A stretch of 64,000 nt of DNA from Ophiobolus disseminans (lineage: Eukaryota; Ascomycota; Dothideomycetes; Pleosporales; Phaeosphaeriaceae). Shown here piece after piece: positions 1 through 9,946 of this stretch. The stretch lies in NCBI GenBank assembly GCA_010093685.1, contig MU006216.1:1501065-1565064 (forward strand), given 5' to 3'. The position numbers were made by a program, and so were the translations under genes. Under the pieces are notes generated by a model, which did no database searches, was not told the DNA's origin, and saw nothing but the letters and a program-made list of their open reading frames with translations. Position 1 is the first letter of the stretch. Every line of letters starts with the position of its first letter.

Positions 1-1426
1 ACCACACCTAGGCGACTGCACACCTCACCCGCCGTCAACATAAGCCACGCATGATCACTTACCGACAAGACGGTAGCATACCCGACAAACAGCACCCACA
101 GGAAAAGCTCAGAATTGATCGATCCTAGGCCTGCGTACCCTTGCAGCGCATGTCGTAACTGGACCGCTAACAAATCGTATCGCGCTTGATTTGCGCCATA
201 CTCTGGCATGAGGGTCGACATCACAGCCATGAGACTCAGATGTACCATGTCCTCGAGTAGGCTGAGGTCTTGTCGACATGCATGGTTTAGGGGAGCGTAG
301 TCGAGGAGTTCGTGTAAGCGAATACACACGGCGTCGGAGTAGTTGTATGGATCGATTTTGGCTTCGTGGTGGTTGAGGTGGCTCGTGAAAGAAGAGATGT
401 TGGTGAGGTGTGATTGTAGCGTAGGGTTAAGGTACGTCGTAGGCGACACATATTCCTCTCCGTACCTGAGTTTAATGCTACCCAAAGCGAGCGGTACCGG
501 CACATCCTCCAACCCGAACGCAACCGGTGATCCATCTTGCAGTGCGAACTCAAGCGCCAACCTACGCACCATCAGCTTGCATCATACCGTGTTCGACAAA
601 TTTCTACTCGCCTCCAAGGTTTCTGCGCCACACTCCTATTCTCCTCCGACAATCTCGCCAAACCACCACGCAGCTGTATCATCCTACGCAATCCAGCAAA
701 ATGCACCAAACCAACTTCATGCTGATGATGCATACGCTGATAGATTGCCAGAATAGTCACAGCCGCAATCGCTTTATCTGAACAAGCCTCTGCTGACGAG
801 AGATACTGGCTTACAAGCCGATATGCAATGGAGATGTGCTTCAAAGCTGCCGGCGAGACACACCGCGGTCCGACGCCGAAGCCACCATTGAAGGAGGATG
901 ATATAGCGAGGAGGGTGTTGAAATCTTAAAAAAGGTAAGATTAGTTGCAAATGTATGATTTGGGAGTGGCGGCTCACATGCTTTGTCCTCGAGGACGTAT
1001 GTGAACCATGCGTATTGCGAGAGGTTTACTTCGGAGCAGAATTCTGGTGGGAAGAGTACTTTGGATATTAACCATAGTCCTGGCGATGTAGTTAGTGCGA
1101 CATGTTGATGCGGAGCATCTTGTGGCGTACGTACGGTGGTAGACGAATTTGGTAGTCTCTGGGCTCACGTGCTCGGGAAAGGATGCTAGGGTCAATTCGT
1201 TCCATAGAAGCCGATCCAGCGGTAAGCCATGTTCTGAACCGAACTTTGCAGATTCACCATCGTTCAGTTGTTCTCCTTTGGAGTTGGTGAACGGCTGTGT
1301 AAGATGCACTAATGTTTTTCGAGGTGGTCGTGGCTTGCCAGCATTCTTGCCTTTCATGACATGAGATCTGATTAGACGTCTGTCTTTGGAGCTTATGACT
1401 GGTTCGGTAATGAATTGTAGGAGCAT
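1..1426 (-). CDS. Fungal-specific transcription factor (Fungal_trans_2 type), partial
   Basis: Probable nuclear regulator whose 3' end lies beyond the left edge. Exons on the minus strand are 1426-1135, 1079-978, 924-612 and 561 to the edge. The start is the first ATG in frame. The N-terminus carries the RRLIRSHVMKGKNAG-like motif typical of zinc-finger-less fungal regulators. Downstream come ISSSFNGGFG, then YLSSAEACSDKAIAAV and the HHQHEVGLVHFAGLRRM block of the fungal trans-domain. Introns 1080-1134 (GTACGT..CTAAC..CAG) and 925-977 are conventional. The third, 562-611, reads best as a GC-AG intron (GCGAGT..TAG), because that keeps the usual spacing after KPWR. No Zn2Cys6 domain is visible. 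It sits beside an SDR, a P450 and an epoxide hydrolase, so it may control them; that is inference from position only. Confidence 0.8.
562..611 (-). other. Probable GC-AG intron in the transcription factor gene
   Basis: The reading frame changes between KPWR and LALEFALQDGSPVAFG. A GT donor restoring frame exists only at 587, which would make a 26-nt intron. Using AG|GCGAGT at 611 gives a 50-nt intron with a CTGAT branch site and a TAG acceptor, phase 2, and a protein spacing that suits the family. The choice is inference from reading frame and family spacing. Confidence 0.55.
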
Positions 1427-1997
1427 GTTTGACACTACTATTGAATCCTTTCGGCATCTGCCCTTGTAGGGTCGATAGGAAAAGGCCGGTACAACCACCC
1501 TGAGAAGTCGGCCGGGTCGGACGAATGTCGGTTAGTTTTGATTCGGACGAGATGATGTGTCGAAAGTGCTGATTTTCGACCGTTTCCGTTGTTATGTCGA
1601 TGGATGTTGAACAAAAGGGTGGCTGGAGGATAGGATCAGCGCTATACCGAATTAGGTTACCAATCTCTGATTGGCTGTCTTTCTTCCTTGCCAATTAGGA
1701 GCCATACTCAAAAGAAGCACGATGCTTTTGGTGCCACACACTACGAAATTGAACAGTCCGTTCGGCGACGGCGAGCTGAGTTATTCCGAGAGGCTGCTAT
1801 CTCCGGTATGAGCGAGATCATAGCCACGTCTCTTTCCCCTACAAAAGAGACTGGGGCCGCCTCGTTGTATCCATCATCTCGGCCTTCATAGTCAAAGTTT
1901 CTCCTTCCAACTCTACGCGCATTTCTTGCTTATCTCACACCTTCGAGTAAAATCTATCGTTATCCTTGCGACCCACAATATTTTTCACTGAGACACC
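1427..1997. other. Intergenic region between divergent TF and SDR genes
   Basis: This stretch lies between the 5' end of the minus-strand transcription factor and the 5' end of the plus-strand SDR, so it should hold both promoters. A short open frame at 1688-1891 has no recognisable product. I see no TATA box that I would defend. Confidence 0.5.
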
Positions 1998-3111
1998 ATG
2001 TCTATGCGCCAGATCTGCGTAGAGCAGTACGCAAAGCTGCCTCTCTTGGTGGATTCAACGACATGCTCCGGAAAGACGTACATAGTGACAGGCGCAAACG
2101 TCGGTCTGGGTCTGGAAACCGCTCGACATCTCGTCTGTGGCTCGGCCTCTCGCGTCATTCTTGCTGTACGAAACACTACCGCTGGAAAGACAGCTAAGTC
2201 GGACATTGAGCGCTCAACAGGCCGTAAAGGCGTGGTCGAAGTGTGGCACCTCGATCTTGCGTCTTCGACATCTGTCGAAGCATTTGCTGCAAAAGCCGAG
2301 AAAGAGATTCAAAGACTGGACGGAGTCGTTGAAAATGCTGGGGTTTGGCTGGACCATTGGACAGAGGCTGAGGGCGTGGAGACGACGATGCTGGTCAACG
2401 TAATTAATACGCTGTTCTTGGGTGTGCTGATGATGCCGCAACTCATGAATAGCGCGAGGAAATACACTGTAAAGCCTCGCTTGGTATTCCTCGTCAGTGC
2501 CCTGGGATTCCAGGCTGGAGCCCGGAAAGAGTTGAACAAAGGAGGTAGTTCCAACATCTTCAAATCTCTCAACAACCAAAACCAGCAGAACATAGACCAA
2601 CGGTGAGTTTCCAACAGAGGTCTGTTGAAGAGCACGTCTGATTCACAATCTTAGGTATGCTCTCACCAAGCTTGTCGAGATGTACGGGGTGCGCGCCTTC
2701 GCCGACGCATATCCAACGGAGAAAACCGACGTTACAATCAACATGGTTGCACCAGGGATCTGCACCACCGGTCTTGGTCGCGATACGCGCACTCTGATGA
2801 GGGCGGGACAGGGCGTCATTCGGATGGTGTTTGCAAGGTCTGCTGAAGAGGGAAGCCGGACGGTTCTGCATGCGCTGTTTACGCAGGAAGATACTCACGG
2901 CAAACACTTATCGGGGTGTTTGGTCAAAGAGTAAGTAAATAAGTCCCAGTGGTTGTCGCGAGATCGTGTGTGCTGACCAGCATGTAATAGGTTCTGGATC
3001 CAACCATGGATGACCGATGCTGAAGGTCAACGTACACAGAAGCAGATATGGAAGGAGCTTGTTGCGATGATGGAGAAGAAGCAGCCTGGATGTGTGCCGA
3101 TGATCTCTTGA
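1998..3111 (+). CDS. Short-chain dehydrogenase/reductase, retinol-dehydrogenase-like
   Basis: NAD(P)-dependent oxidoreductase of 333 aa with exons 1998-2602, 2655-2930 and 2991-3111. The cofactor motif TGANVGLG is at residues 31-38, the NAG motif at 113-115, a candidate catalytic Ser in FLVSALGFQ, and the YALTK catalytic motif at 203-207 just after the first intron. Both introns have GTGAGT or GTAAGT donors and TAG acceptors, and the exon sum is a whole number of codons. Substrate is unknown. It is followed on the same strand by a P450 and an epoxide hydrolase, suggesting that the enzymes act on one small molecule. This is inferred from neighbourhood, since no polyketide synthase, peptide synthetase or terpene synthase is in the window. 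Confidence 0.9.
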
Positions 3112-3564
3112 GATTTGCAGCTGCGTATCTTGTGGACACCTGTGGAGTGCTCAGGTGTACTCTCTGAAAAGTGAACGTTGCTTGCGAGGAGTTAGGGCGA
3201 AAAACATGTTAAACAGACGAGTGTCGCATGTTTATGTTTCACATTGTCTTGTTTGACTTGTAAGTTAGGTACCGGTAGGTATCGGTCTGCTGGCGATATC
3301 AGTTATTTGTCGTGAGCATATAGCAACACACCATAGCAGAGAACAGACATACCGTTGCACTCACCCAGAAGTTTTTTGGATGTGAGACATTCAATTTCCG
3401 CAAGGTAGCGAATCACACAATACTCTGCTGTGCATACCCGAATCTGTGGTCGCATGCTGACAAGCTTACCTGTGCCTCTCGTCCCCGCCTTTATAAGGTG
3501 CGGTTTCTTACGACCCCGCTGCATCGCTATAGTTCTGTCAAACTTCAGCCTTCATCTCAAAATC
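3112..3564. other. Intergenic region, SDR terminator and P450 promoter
   Basis: No coding signal was recognised. A TATA-like element lies near the right end, 68 bp before the P450 start. An AT-rich stretch with repeated GTTAGGTACCGGTAGGTA-like wording lies near 3264-3284. Confidence 0.45.
3492..3497 (+). promoter_or_regulatory. TATA-like box of the P450 gene
   Basis: TATAAG is found 68 bp upstream of the proposed ATG at 3565, a plausible distance for a fungal TATA element. It supports the upstream start in exon 1 over an ATG inside the following intron. Confidence 0.4.
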
Positions 3565-5381
3565 ATGGTGTCGACATTTTCTGCCAGCTTTGCAGTCTTT
3601 ATTTTTGCGAATATTTCCTTAAAAATATTGGCATGGCGAAAAAACTTCAAGTTGGCTGAGACGGCGGGATTTCCAACATTTTATTCACCGCAAGTAGCCA
3701 CCAAGGATGGGTCCTGTAGATGCTGATCAGCTGCAGCGTGTTCATCACGGATGTCTGGTGGATGATGTTGTCCTCGCTCTTTATCCCTCTGATAAATCTC
3801 CTTCCCAGCAAGACGCGCCTCCCATGGCTTCCGTACGACACCCAACGTCTGGATCAAATTATGTTACTCACGTATCGTAGACTCTCTCAGATCTCAAATA
3901 TATGGAAGTACGGCTACGAGCCCTTCCACGAAGCCGGCAGCGACACCTTGTTTCTGGCGACCCCAACCAACAATATGATGTGGACAAGTGATCCGGCAAT
4001 CATCAAGCAGCTTTTCAGCCTCCCAACGGTTCAAGTGCCAGTCGATATGCTCAGATTTTATGATATTTGGGGCCCTACCATCGGATCTGTCGAAGGCGAA
4101 GAGTGGAAAAACCATCGCAAGATAGTCACGTATGGCTTGAATCCTTCAACACTGCCAACCGTATGGAAAGAGACGATACATCAAACGAATACCCTAATAT
4201 CGCGGTGGGCTGGAGATGGCTTCGTAGTACCCGTCGTCAAGAGCTGGACCTCACGATTGGCGCTCCACGTTATATCAAGCGTCTTCTTTGATCATCCGAT
4301 GGATTGGCGGGAGTATAGCCCAGGTGAAGCAGCGTTGGAAGCTGGCTATCAGGTCAGCTTCGAAAGCGCAATTTTCACGGTCCTAAGACACTTGGGTCTC
4401 ATCTTTATGGTACCACGCGCAATCCTTGCTCGTTTGCCGTTTCGGGTATGTAAAGATACCTTCACAGCCTTTACCGATTTGACCAGATATATGCAAGACT
4501 TCCGCGCCAAAGTCCTCAACGACATCAATAGGATCTCCGGAAAATTGCGGAAGAACATCTTAGAGTCCATTGTAGTTGCTGGTTCTGATCACCCTTCGCA
4601 TGTTGGTAGCCGTCCTCTCCCTGAGGGGAGTGTTCTCGGGAACATCTTCTTCTCGCTGATGGCTGGCCACGAAACGACTGGTAGCTCACTGGCCTTCGCT
4701 ATGATCTTGCTTGCCATCTATCCAGAGCACCAGAAAGAAATACAGAAGGAACTCGACCGCGTTCTCGGTAATCGGCCGACAGAGGACTGGAACTCGGAAT
4801 CGGACTACCAGACCCTGAACAAGGGCTACCTCGGTGCGGTCTTGAAGGAAGTCCTCCGTAACTATAACGTTGTACAGTTCATTTTTCGACTCACTGTCGC
4901 ACCAACGAATCTCATAGATTCAAAAGGTGAAGCGCACATCATCCCTTCTGGCACAACATGCCTCATCAATGTAGCGGGCGCTATGCAGAACCCGAACACG
5001 TGGTCGCCTCGGGACATCACTCCAGGACGACGAGCACAGCTGCACCACTCACAGGCCATCGACTTCGATCCTGCGCGGTGGCTGGGAAAAGGTGACGATA
5101 GCGACGTATACTTCCCGTTTGGCTATGGCTCAAGGCAATGCCCCGGGAAGCCATTCGCACAAGTGGAGATGGTTGCTTTCCTGGCGACACTGCTCAAAGA
5201 ATACACACTTGAGTTGATAGCAGACGATGTGACTTTGAGTAGCTGTGGTGGCAATAAGGAAGTGGCATGGCAGCAGAAGCAAGATGACGCGATCCGCCAG
5301 ATGAGGGATAATGTGGAGTTCAACATCACCATCCAGATGCTCAAAGAGCTTCCTATCCGCGTGGTGAAGCGATCTACTTAG
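3565..5381 (+). CDS. Cytochrome P450 monooxygenase
   Basis: Membrane-anchored haem monooxygenase of 589 aa, exons 3565-3689 and 3737-5381. Exon 1 gives a hydrophobic anchor (TFSASFAVFIFANISL) and FPTFYSP. The I-helix oxygen-binding motif AGHETT is at about residue 351, the ExxR motif KEVLR at about 413, and the haem-ligand motif FGYGSRQCPGK has Cys at about 510. The intron 3690-3736 has the donor GCAAGT, the consensus for GC-AG introns, plus a CTGAT branch and a CAG acceptor; no GT donor restores the frame with an intron of ordinary length. Family assignment within the P450s was not attempted. It is co-oriented with the SDR before it and the epoxide hydrolase after it, so an epoxidation-then-hydrolysis route is plausible. 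Confidence 0.93.
3690..3736 (+). other. Probable GC-AG intron in the P450 gene
   Basis: A 47-nt intron begins GCAAGT and ends CTGCAG, with GCTGAT as branch site. It joins TCACC to CGTG and gives YSPVFITDVWWMM across the junction. The alternative GT donor at 3693 would need a 26-nt intron to keep frame, so the GC donor is preferred. Confidence 0.65.
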
Positions 5382-5994
5382 ATAGTTAGAACGAAACTCT
5401 CGGACTGAGGGTTCAGTATAGCGTGAAGGAGCTGTAACGGGTTGCAATCGAAATACATCGATGGGCTGCAGTGAACGGATCCTCTAACGTGGGAAGTAAG
5501 CTGGTTCATTGATTGATACTGCAAGTGATCCGAGACTGCACCGAGCTACTGTTTTGCTCGCTGCATGATGACTATGCGGTCTGCATGACTTACTGTGGAG
5601 TTTTCTTGTCGAGTCACGAAATATGTACTATCGATAGCACTAGCGTCGTTACATGTCGCCGAAAGCAGGAAGGTCTGTGCGTCGGCAAATTGTGGGCCTT
5701 GGTTAGGCGTCACTTCACTCCATCGCTGTTTCGTGCTACATGCGGGATTCCACGATTACATATTGTCGATATTTATAATCATTGACGGCCCGTCTGTTGT
5801 TCTGGGTTTGCGCCTTGGCTCTTGTGGCACCTGCAGCTCAGCTGACCGCATCCCGGTTGAAACCCCGGGACCCCTTGCGCTGTTGGACCTGCAGACTGAA
5901 TAAGCCTATCAAAACTCAGCAAATCTTTCATCTGATCTACAGTAAGGGGATCGGACACAGGTTGCTGAGCAATAACCGCTCATGTGTGGAAAAA

Positions 5995-6004
5995 TACCTA
6001 GGTA
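5995..6004. promoter_or_regulatory. TACCTAGGTA palindrome, copy 1
   Basis: A perfect 10-bp inverted repeat, 168 bp before the epoxide hydrolase start codon. Two further exact copies lie upstream of the next two intact genes. It could be a dimeric regulator site, or a motif that is simply common in this genome. Confidence 0.35.
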
Positions 6005-6047
6005 GCGGAATCGTCCCCGCTCCATGCCACCCTCTCTAGATCCGAGG

Positions 6048-6054
6048 TATAAAA
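6048..6054 (+). promoter_or_regulatory. TATA box of the epoxide hydrolase gene
   Basis: TATAAAA lies 118 bp upstream of the start codon at 6172, followed by a pyrimidine-rich tract, as expected for a fungal core promoter. Confidence 0.5.
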
Positions 6055-6171
6055 TGGGTTGAAATCGTTCGTTCTCTTCTTGTTTCCCTCATCCCATCTC
6101 TACTCCGATACTGTCATTTGATCGCAACGTTTTGAGACCCTCTCGAGTCAAAGTCAAGGCGCCCTTGCATT

Positions 6172-7191
6172 ATGCAATCCTTTGAAGCACATGATCTGAG
6201 GCACAAGAACAGCGAGACGACACATTATTATGAAGGCGGCGTAAAGGATGGCACTCCCCTGATTTTCATCCATGGCTGGCCAGACATCGCGGAGGTTTGG
6301 AAACACCAGTTGGCTCACTTCTCCTCTCAGGCAGCATACCGCATCATTGCACCAGACATGCGTGGCTACGGCGGATCTTCTGCTCCCACCAACAAACGCG
6401 CCTACTCTTTGGAAGTTTTGGTCGCTGAAATGATCGACCTCGCTGAGGAACTGGACATCAAGAAAGCGGTTTGGATCGGCCATGATTGGGGCTGTGGAGT
6501 AGTGAATGCACTCGCTGCTCACCATCCTGAACTTTTCCTCGGACTCGCCATTTTAGCAGTACCATACCGAACAATCGAGCTAGGACTCAATTACGTCAAG
6601 CCTTATATCAACCGCGAAATCTATCCCGAGAATGAGTACGAGTGGGGCCAGTGGGCATACATGAAATACTACGAACTCCATCCGGAAGAGAGTGTCAAGA
6701 GCTTCGAAAGCCACATTGAGAGGATCACCAAGATCAAATATGTCAAGCACGACCCCAGCAAGTGGGGACAGCCATCGATGACCAGCACCACGCTGAAGGA
6801 CGGCGGGTGGTTTAGCGGGCATCCCGAAAACCTGCCTGACATTCCGTTGGAGTACACATCTCTCGACGAGTCACTGTATCAGCATCTAGTCGAGAGCCAC
6901 AAGAAACATGGCTTCTTTCCACCTACAGCGTACTACCTCAACCACGACGTCAATGCGGAATACGCAAAGAGCGAGAAGAACGGAGGCGTCCTGGAATTCC
7001 CTGTCCTGTACATCGACGCTAAGCATGACGCTGTCTGCTCACCGAGTACGACACCGAAGTTCAAGGAAATCCAAGAAAAGTTCGTCTTGGACTTGACGTA
7101 TGAGACGATTGAGTCGGCGCATTGGGTGCAGCTGGAGAAACCGGACGATACGAATGCGGCTTTGGAGAAGTGGTTGGGAGCAAAGTTGTAG
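6172..7191 (+). CDS. Epoxide hydrolase (alpha/beta hydrolase fold)
   Basis: Single-exon 339-aa enzyme resembling soluble epoxide hydrolases, which open epoxides to vicinal diols through an aspartyl ester. HGWPD at residues 34-38 is the oxyanion-hole motif. GHDWG places the nucleophile at Asp105. The acid is probably Asp286 in KHDAVC and the general base His317 in ESAHWVQ. The lid contains paired Tyr (PPTAYYLN), as expected for epoxide-polarising tyrosines. There is no signal peptide, so it is probably cytosolic. It follows the P450 on the same strand with its own TATA box, fitting hydrolysis of a P450-made epoxide. A haloalkane dehalogenase is less likely because those usually carry a Trp or Asn halide site in place of the lid tyrosines. 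Confidence 0.92.
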   Translation: MQSFEAHDLRHKNSETTHYYEGGVKDGTPLIFIHGWPDIAEVWKHQLAHFSSQAAYRIIAPDMRGYGGSSAPTNKRAYSLEVLVAEMIDLAEELDIKKAVWIGHDWGCGVVNALAAHHPELFLGLAILAVPYRTIELGLNYVKPYINREIYPENEYEWGQWAYMKYYELHPEESVKSFESHIERITKIKYVKHDPSKWGQPSMTSTTLKDGGWFSGHPENLPDIPLEYTSLDESLYQHLVESHKKHGFFPPTAYYLNHDVNAEYAKSEKNGGVLEFPVLYIDAKHDAVCSPSTTPKFKEIQEKFVLDLTYETIESAHWVQLEKPDDTNAALEKWLGAKL

Positions 7192-7583
7192 CTGTTTAGG
7201 GAATTGGGTATATGCCGACCTGTAGATTCCAGCTCAATCCTCTGGATGCTCCAGAATTATATCTACGAAGTATTTTAGTACCTGTCAAGCCATGATGACG
7301 TAACTAGCGCGTCGAGGTCCAGCGCTCGATAGTACCTAGGTACTTCGTGATTGCTAACTTTTGAGACACGAATAAGGAATCAATGCATACATACCCTCTG
7401 GCAAGTTCATTACGTCCCTTGATGCGGCGTGCAATGTTCAATTCGATAGGTAGTGCTGCGCTCAAGACAGAGCCTCGCTTTCCCTGGTCACCGGCATCTG
7501 CAAGCCCGGGTCACTTGCTTGGCAGCCTTGTGCTGGAAAACTGCGTCCAACTTCCATCTTTCTCATAGCGACAGAGTCAAAAC
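7192..7583. other. Intergenic region, HET gene promoter
   Basis: Roughly 390 bp without a convincing gene. It carries the second exact copy of the TACCTAGGTA palindrome. No clear TATA box was seen. Confidence 0.4.
7333..7342. promoter_or_regulatory. TACCTAGGTA palindrome, copy 2
   Basis: Exact copy of the same 10-bp palindrome, 242 bp before the HET gene start. Confidence 0.35.
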
Positions 7584-9809
7584 ATGCTGTGTGATACTTG
7601 CATTGGCGTTCTCCGCGATCGATCAAACATTATTACCGATGAGCCTGGCGACGATGGACCCAGGGTCATGTGCGCCCACCACCGCACAACTCAGACACTC
7701 CAAAGAGCTGCCGAGGATGGATGCTCCATCTGTTATGCTTTCTGGAATCAGCTATCGGAAGCTGAGATAACGGCTTTGCGCCTCCAAGAATCTTTGGCAA
7801 TGAAGAAGAAGGTAATTATCGTAAAGGATCCGCCTGCACTCGAGCCAGGTGAATTGCGAGACAAAGAAGACTTGCTCGAATGGCTGACGATTACTATCCT
7901 TACGCGAGGCTCAGATTATGAAGGGGCAGAACATGGAGGGGATTTCCGAGCGGTTGACTTTGCGTTGATACTCGCATTCTGTGGCAAAGGCATTGACTGG
8001 GGCGAAGTGAGCTCGAAAAAAACAATCACACGGGGCTTTTACATGCTGGTGAAAGGCCCAGGTATGTTTCCAGCAAGATGACGCATCCAACAACTAACCC
8101 ATGCAACAGACGAACCAGCCCACGGCAGTGTATCCACATCGTCTGCGACGTCATCAGACGAGTCTTGGTCTGTTGCAACCAGCTGGATTAACGAGTGTCG
8201 GAAGACGCACAAAGCTTGCAACGCAGGACAGATAGATGTGCCATGGTATCCCACGCGCCTCCTGGAAATCGGCAAAGATCAAAGTGATAACATCATTGTT
8301 CGACTGATCCAAAGCGCAAACCATCGGATGTTGTCTCCCCCATATTGCACACTTAGCCATTGTTGGGGAAAGGCACAAATAATTCAGCTCAACGAACGCA
8401 CGCGGACTTCACTCGAGTCGGGGATCTTCGTGGACCAGATGCCCCTCACCTTCAGAGAAGCGATCGCTATCACGATGAAGCTTGGAGTACGCTATATCTG
8501 GATTGACTCTCTGTGCATCATCCAAGATTCACGTTTGGACTGGTTGCACGAAGCGGGGCTCATGCACAAAGTTTACTCCTACTCGTATTGCAACATATCC
8601 GCGTCTGCTTCGGTGGACAGCAGCGAAGGTCTCTTTCGCCAGAGGAATTCCCGAATACTCCAAAGCAGTCACACCAGTATCAACGTGGCAGGAATAGATC
8701 CAGCTCTTCATCATACGCATTGTAATATCTACGACTATTTTTTTTGGAGTAACAATGTGGCACATTGCACTATCAACAGAAGAGCATGGGTTGTCCAGGA
8801 AAGAATGCTTGCGCCTCGCGTTCTGCATTTCGGTAAAGATCAGCTTCTTTGGGAGTGCAAAGAGCAGGACGCGTGCGAGTCCTATCCGAACAGCCTACCG
8901 CCCATATATGCTACTCAGATCTATACCAACTTCAAAGCCATGGATTCCTCTATCTACATGGAGAAGTTTTCAAAGCGAGGTCACAATATCAGTTTAGACA
9001 ACGCAGCGCACCGGCTTTGGAACATGATTGTGCGGTCATACTCTCGAACCCTCTTGACGGTACCCAGCGACAAACTGATAGCACTTTCGGGTTTGGCCAA
9101 GCGCATGAGTCAAATAATGAAAGACGAATATATCGCTGGTATGTGGCGGAAAGAGATCGCGGCATCGCTCTCATGGTACGTAGTCAATCAGGAGCAAATC
9201 AACGGATCTTCATCGGTACGACCCTCGCCCTACCGCGCTCCAACATGGTCATGGGCTTCGGTCGATGGTGTAATTTCTCCATCAACCGACTCGACCGATC
9301 CAGATAAACTTTTGATCAAAGTCGAGGACCTGCGGATCGAATATGCAACAAATGACACAACGGGACTGATCACAGACGGGTGGTTGGATCTTACCGGGCC
9401 CTTGAAACCCATACACCTCATTCAAACAGGCACCCTCCGGAATTGGCATATTGCCATAAACGACACTGTTGTCCGGCCACAAGACGAAAATATGGTCGAA
9501 TGGAGGCGGATCGGGCCAATATTGCACTTCGACGTGCCGATGCTTGGCGACGATGTATTCGACACCGATAACGCAGAAGGCCGACTGTTCTGCATGGTCT
9601 GTGGTCTGCCTTCGATGGATGGGTTTAACTCGGTACTGCTGCTACGACTCGCTGATGTCGCGAACAAGTTATTCGAGAGGCTCGGCATTGCTACTAGTCG
9701 GACTGGTGATGGCCAGGAAATATTGCTAGCCGAGTTGGATGCGGACGTCAAGAGCTCGCTGCCGTGTCTGAGGTACGAGAGTGGCCTACATACGATTCGC
9801 GTCATTTAG
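7584..9809 (+). CDS. Heterokaryon incompatibility (HET) domain protein
   Basis: Predicted 725-aa protein of the HET family, fungal proteins that trigger cell death or growth arrest after fusion of unlike strains. Exons are 7584-8061 and 8110-9809, joined by a phase-1 GTATGT..ACAG intron. The N-terminal segment has a CDTCIG and CSICYAFW cysteine pattern often seen before HET domains. The HET domain itself shows YCTLSHCWG, then GVRYIWIDSLCIIQD, the NISASAS block with the SSEGLF motif, and RAWVVQERMLAPRVLHF. A C-terminal APTWSWASVDG is typical of this subgroup. No STAND ATPase or WD40 part is attached. Its partner and specificity cannot be read from sequence. A broken second HET gene lies 2.5 kb downstream. 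Confidence 0.93.
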
Positions 9810-9946
9810 ATGAGCTAGCGCGTGCGACAAGCGAACATTATGCGTAGACTCCTATTAGAAAGGTTGTACTCTTTTGGTTCATATCCTCCACCTCATGCAG
9901 TATTAGGCAGGGACTTTACTCGAAGTATGATCAGGGTCGCAGTATC

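Larger units (their letters stand above)
5382..6171. other. Intergenic region upstream of epoxide hydrolase
   Basis: About 790 bp with several short open frames but no recognisable product. The right part holds a perfect TACCTAGGTA palindrome and a TATA box close to the epoxide hydrolase start. Pyrimidine-rich sequence (TTCGTTCTCTTCTTG) follows the TATA box, as is common at fungal transcription starts. Confidence 0.5.

Noticed and set aside
562..587. A 26-nt GT-AG intron in the transcription factor gene
   Set aside because: It keeps frame and has GTATGA..GCTGAT..TAG, but is shorter than any well-supported intron here (44 nt and up) and leaves eight extra residues before the conserved LALEF block. 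The GC-AG reading fits better.
1127..1134. A GTAC duplication seeming to cause a 4-bp frameshift in the transcription factor gene
   Set aside because: The site is the donor of a good 55-nt intron (GTACGT..CTAAC..CAG) that restores the frame without assuming a mutation.
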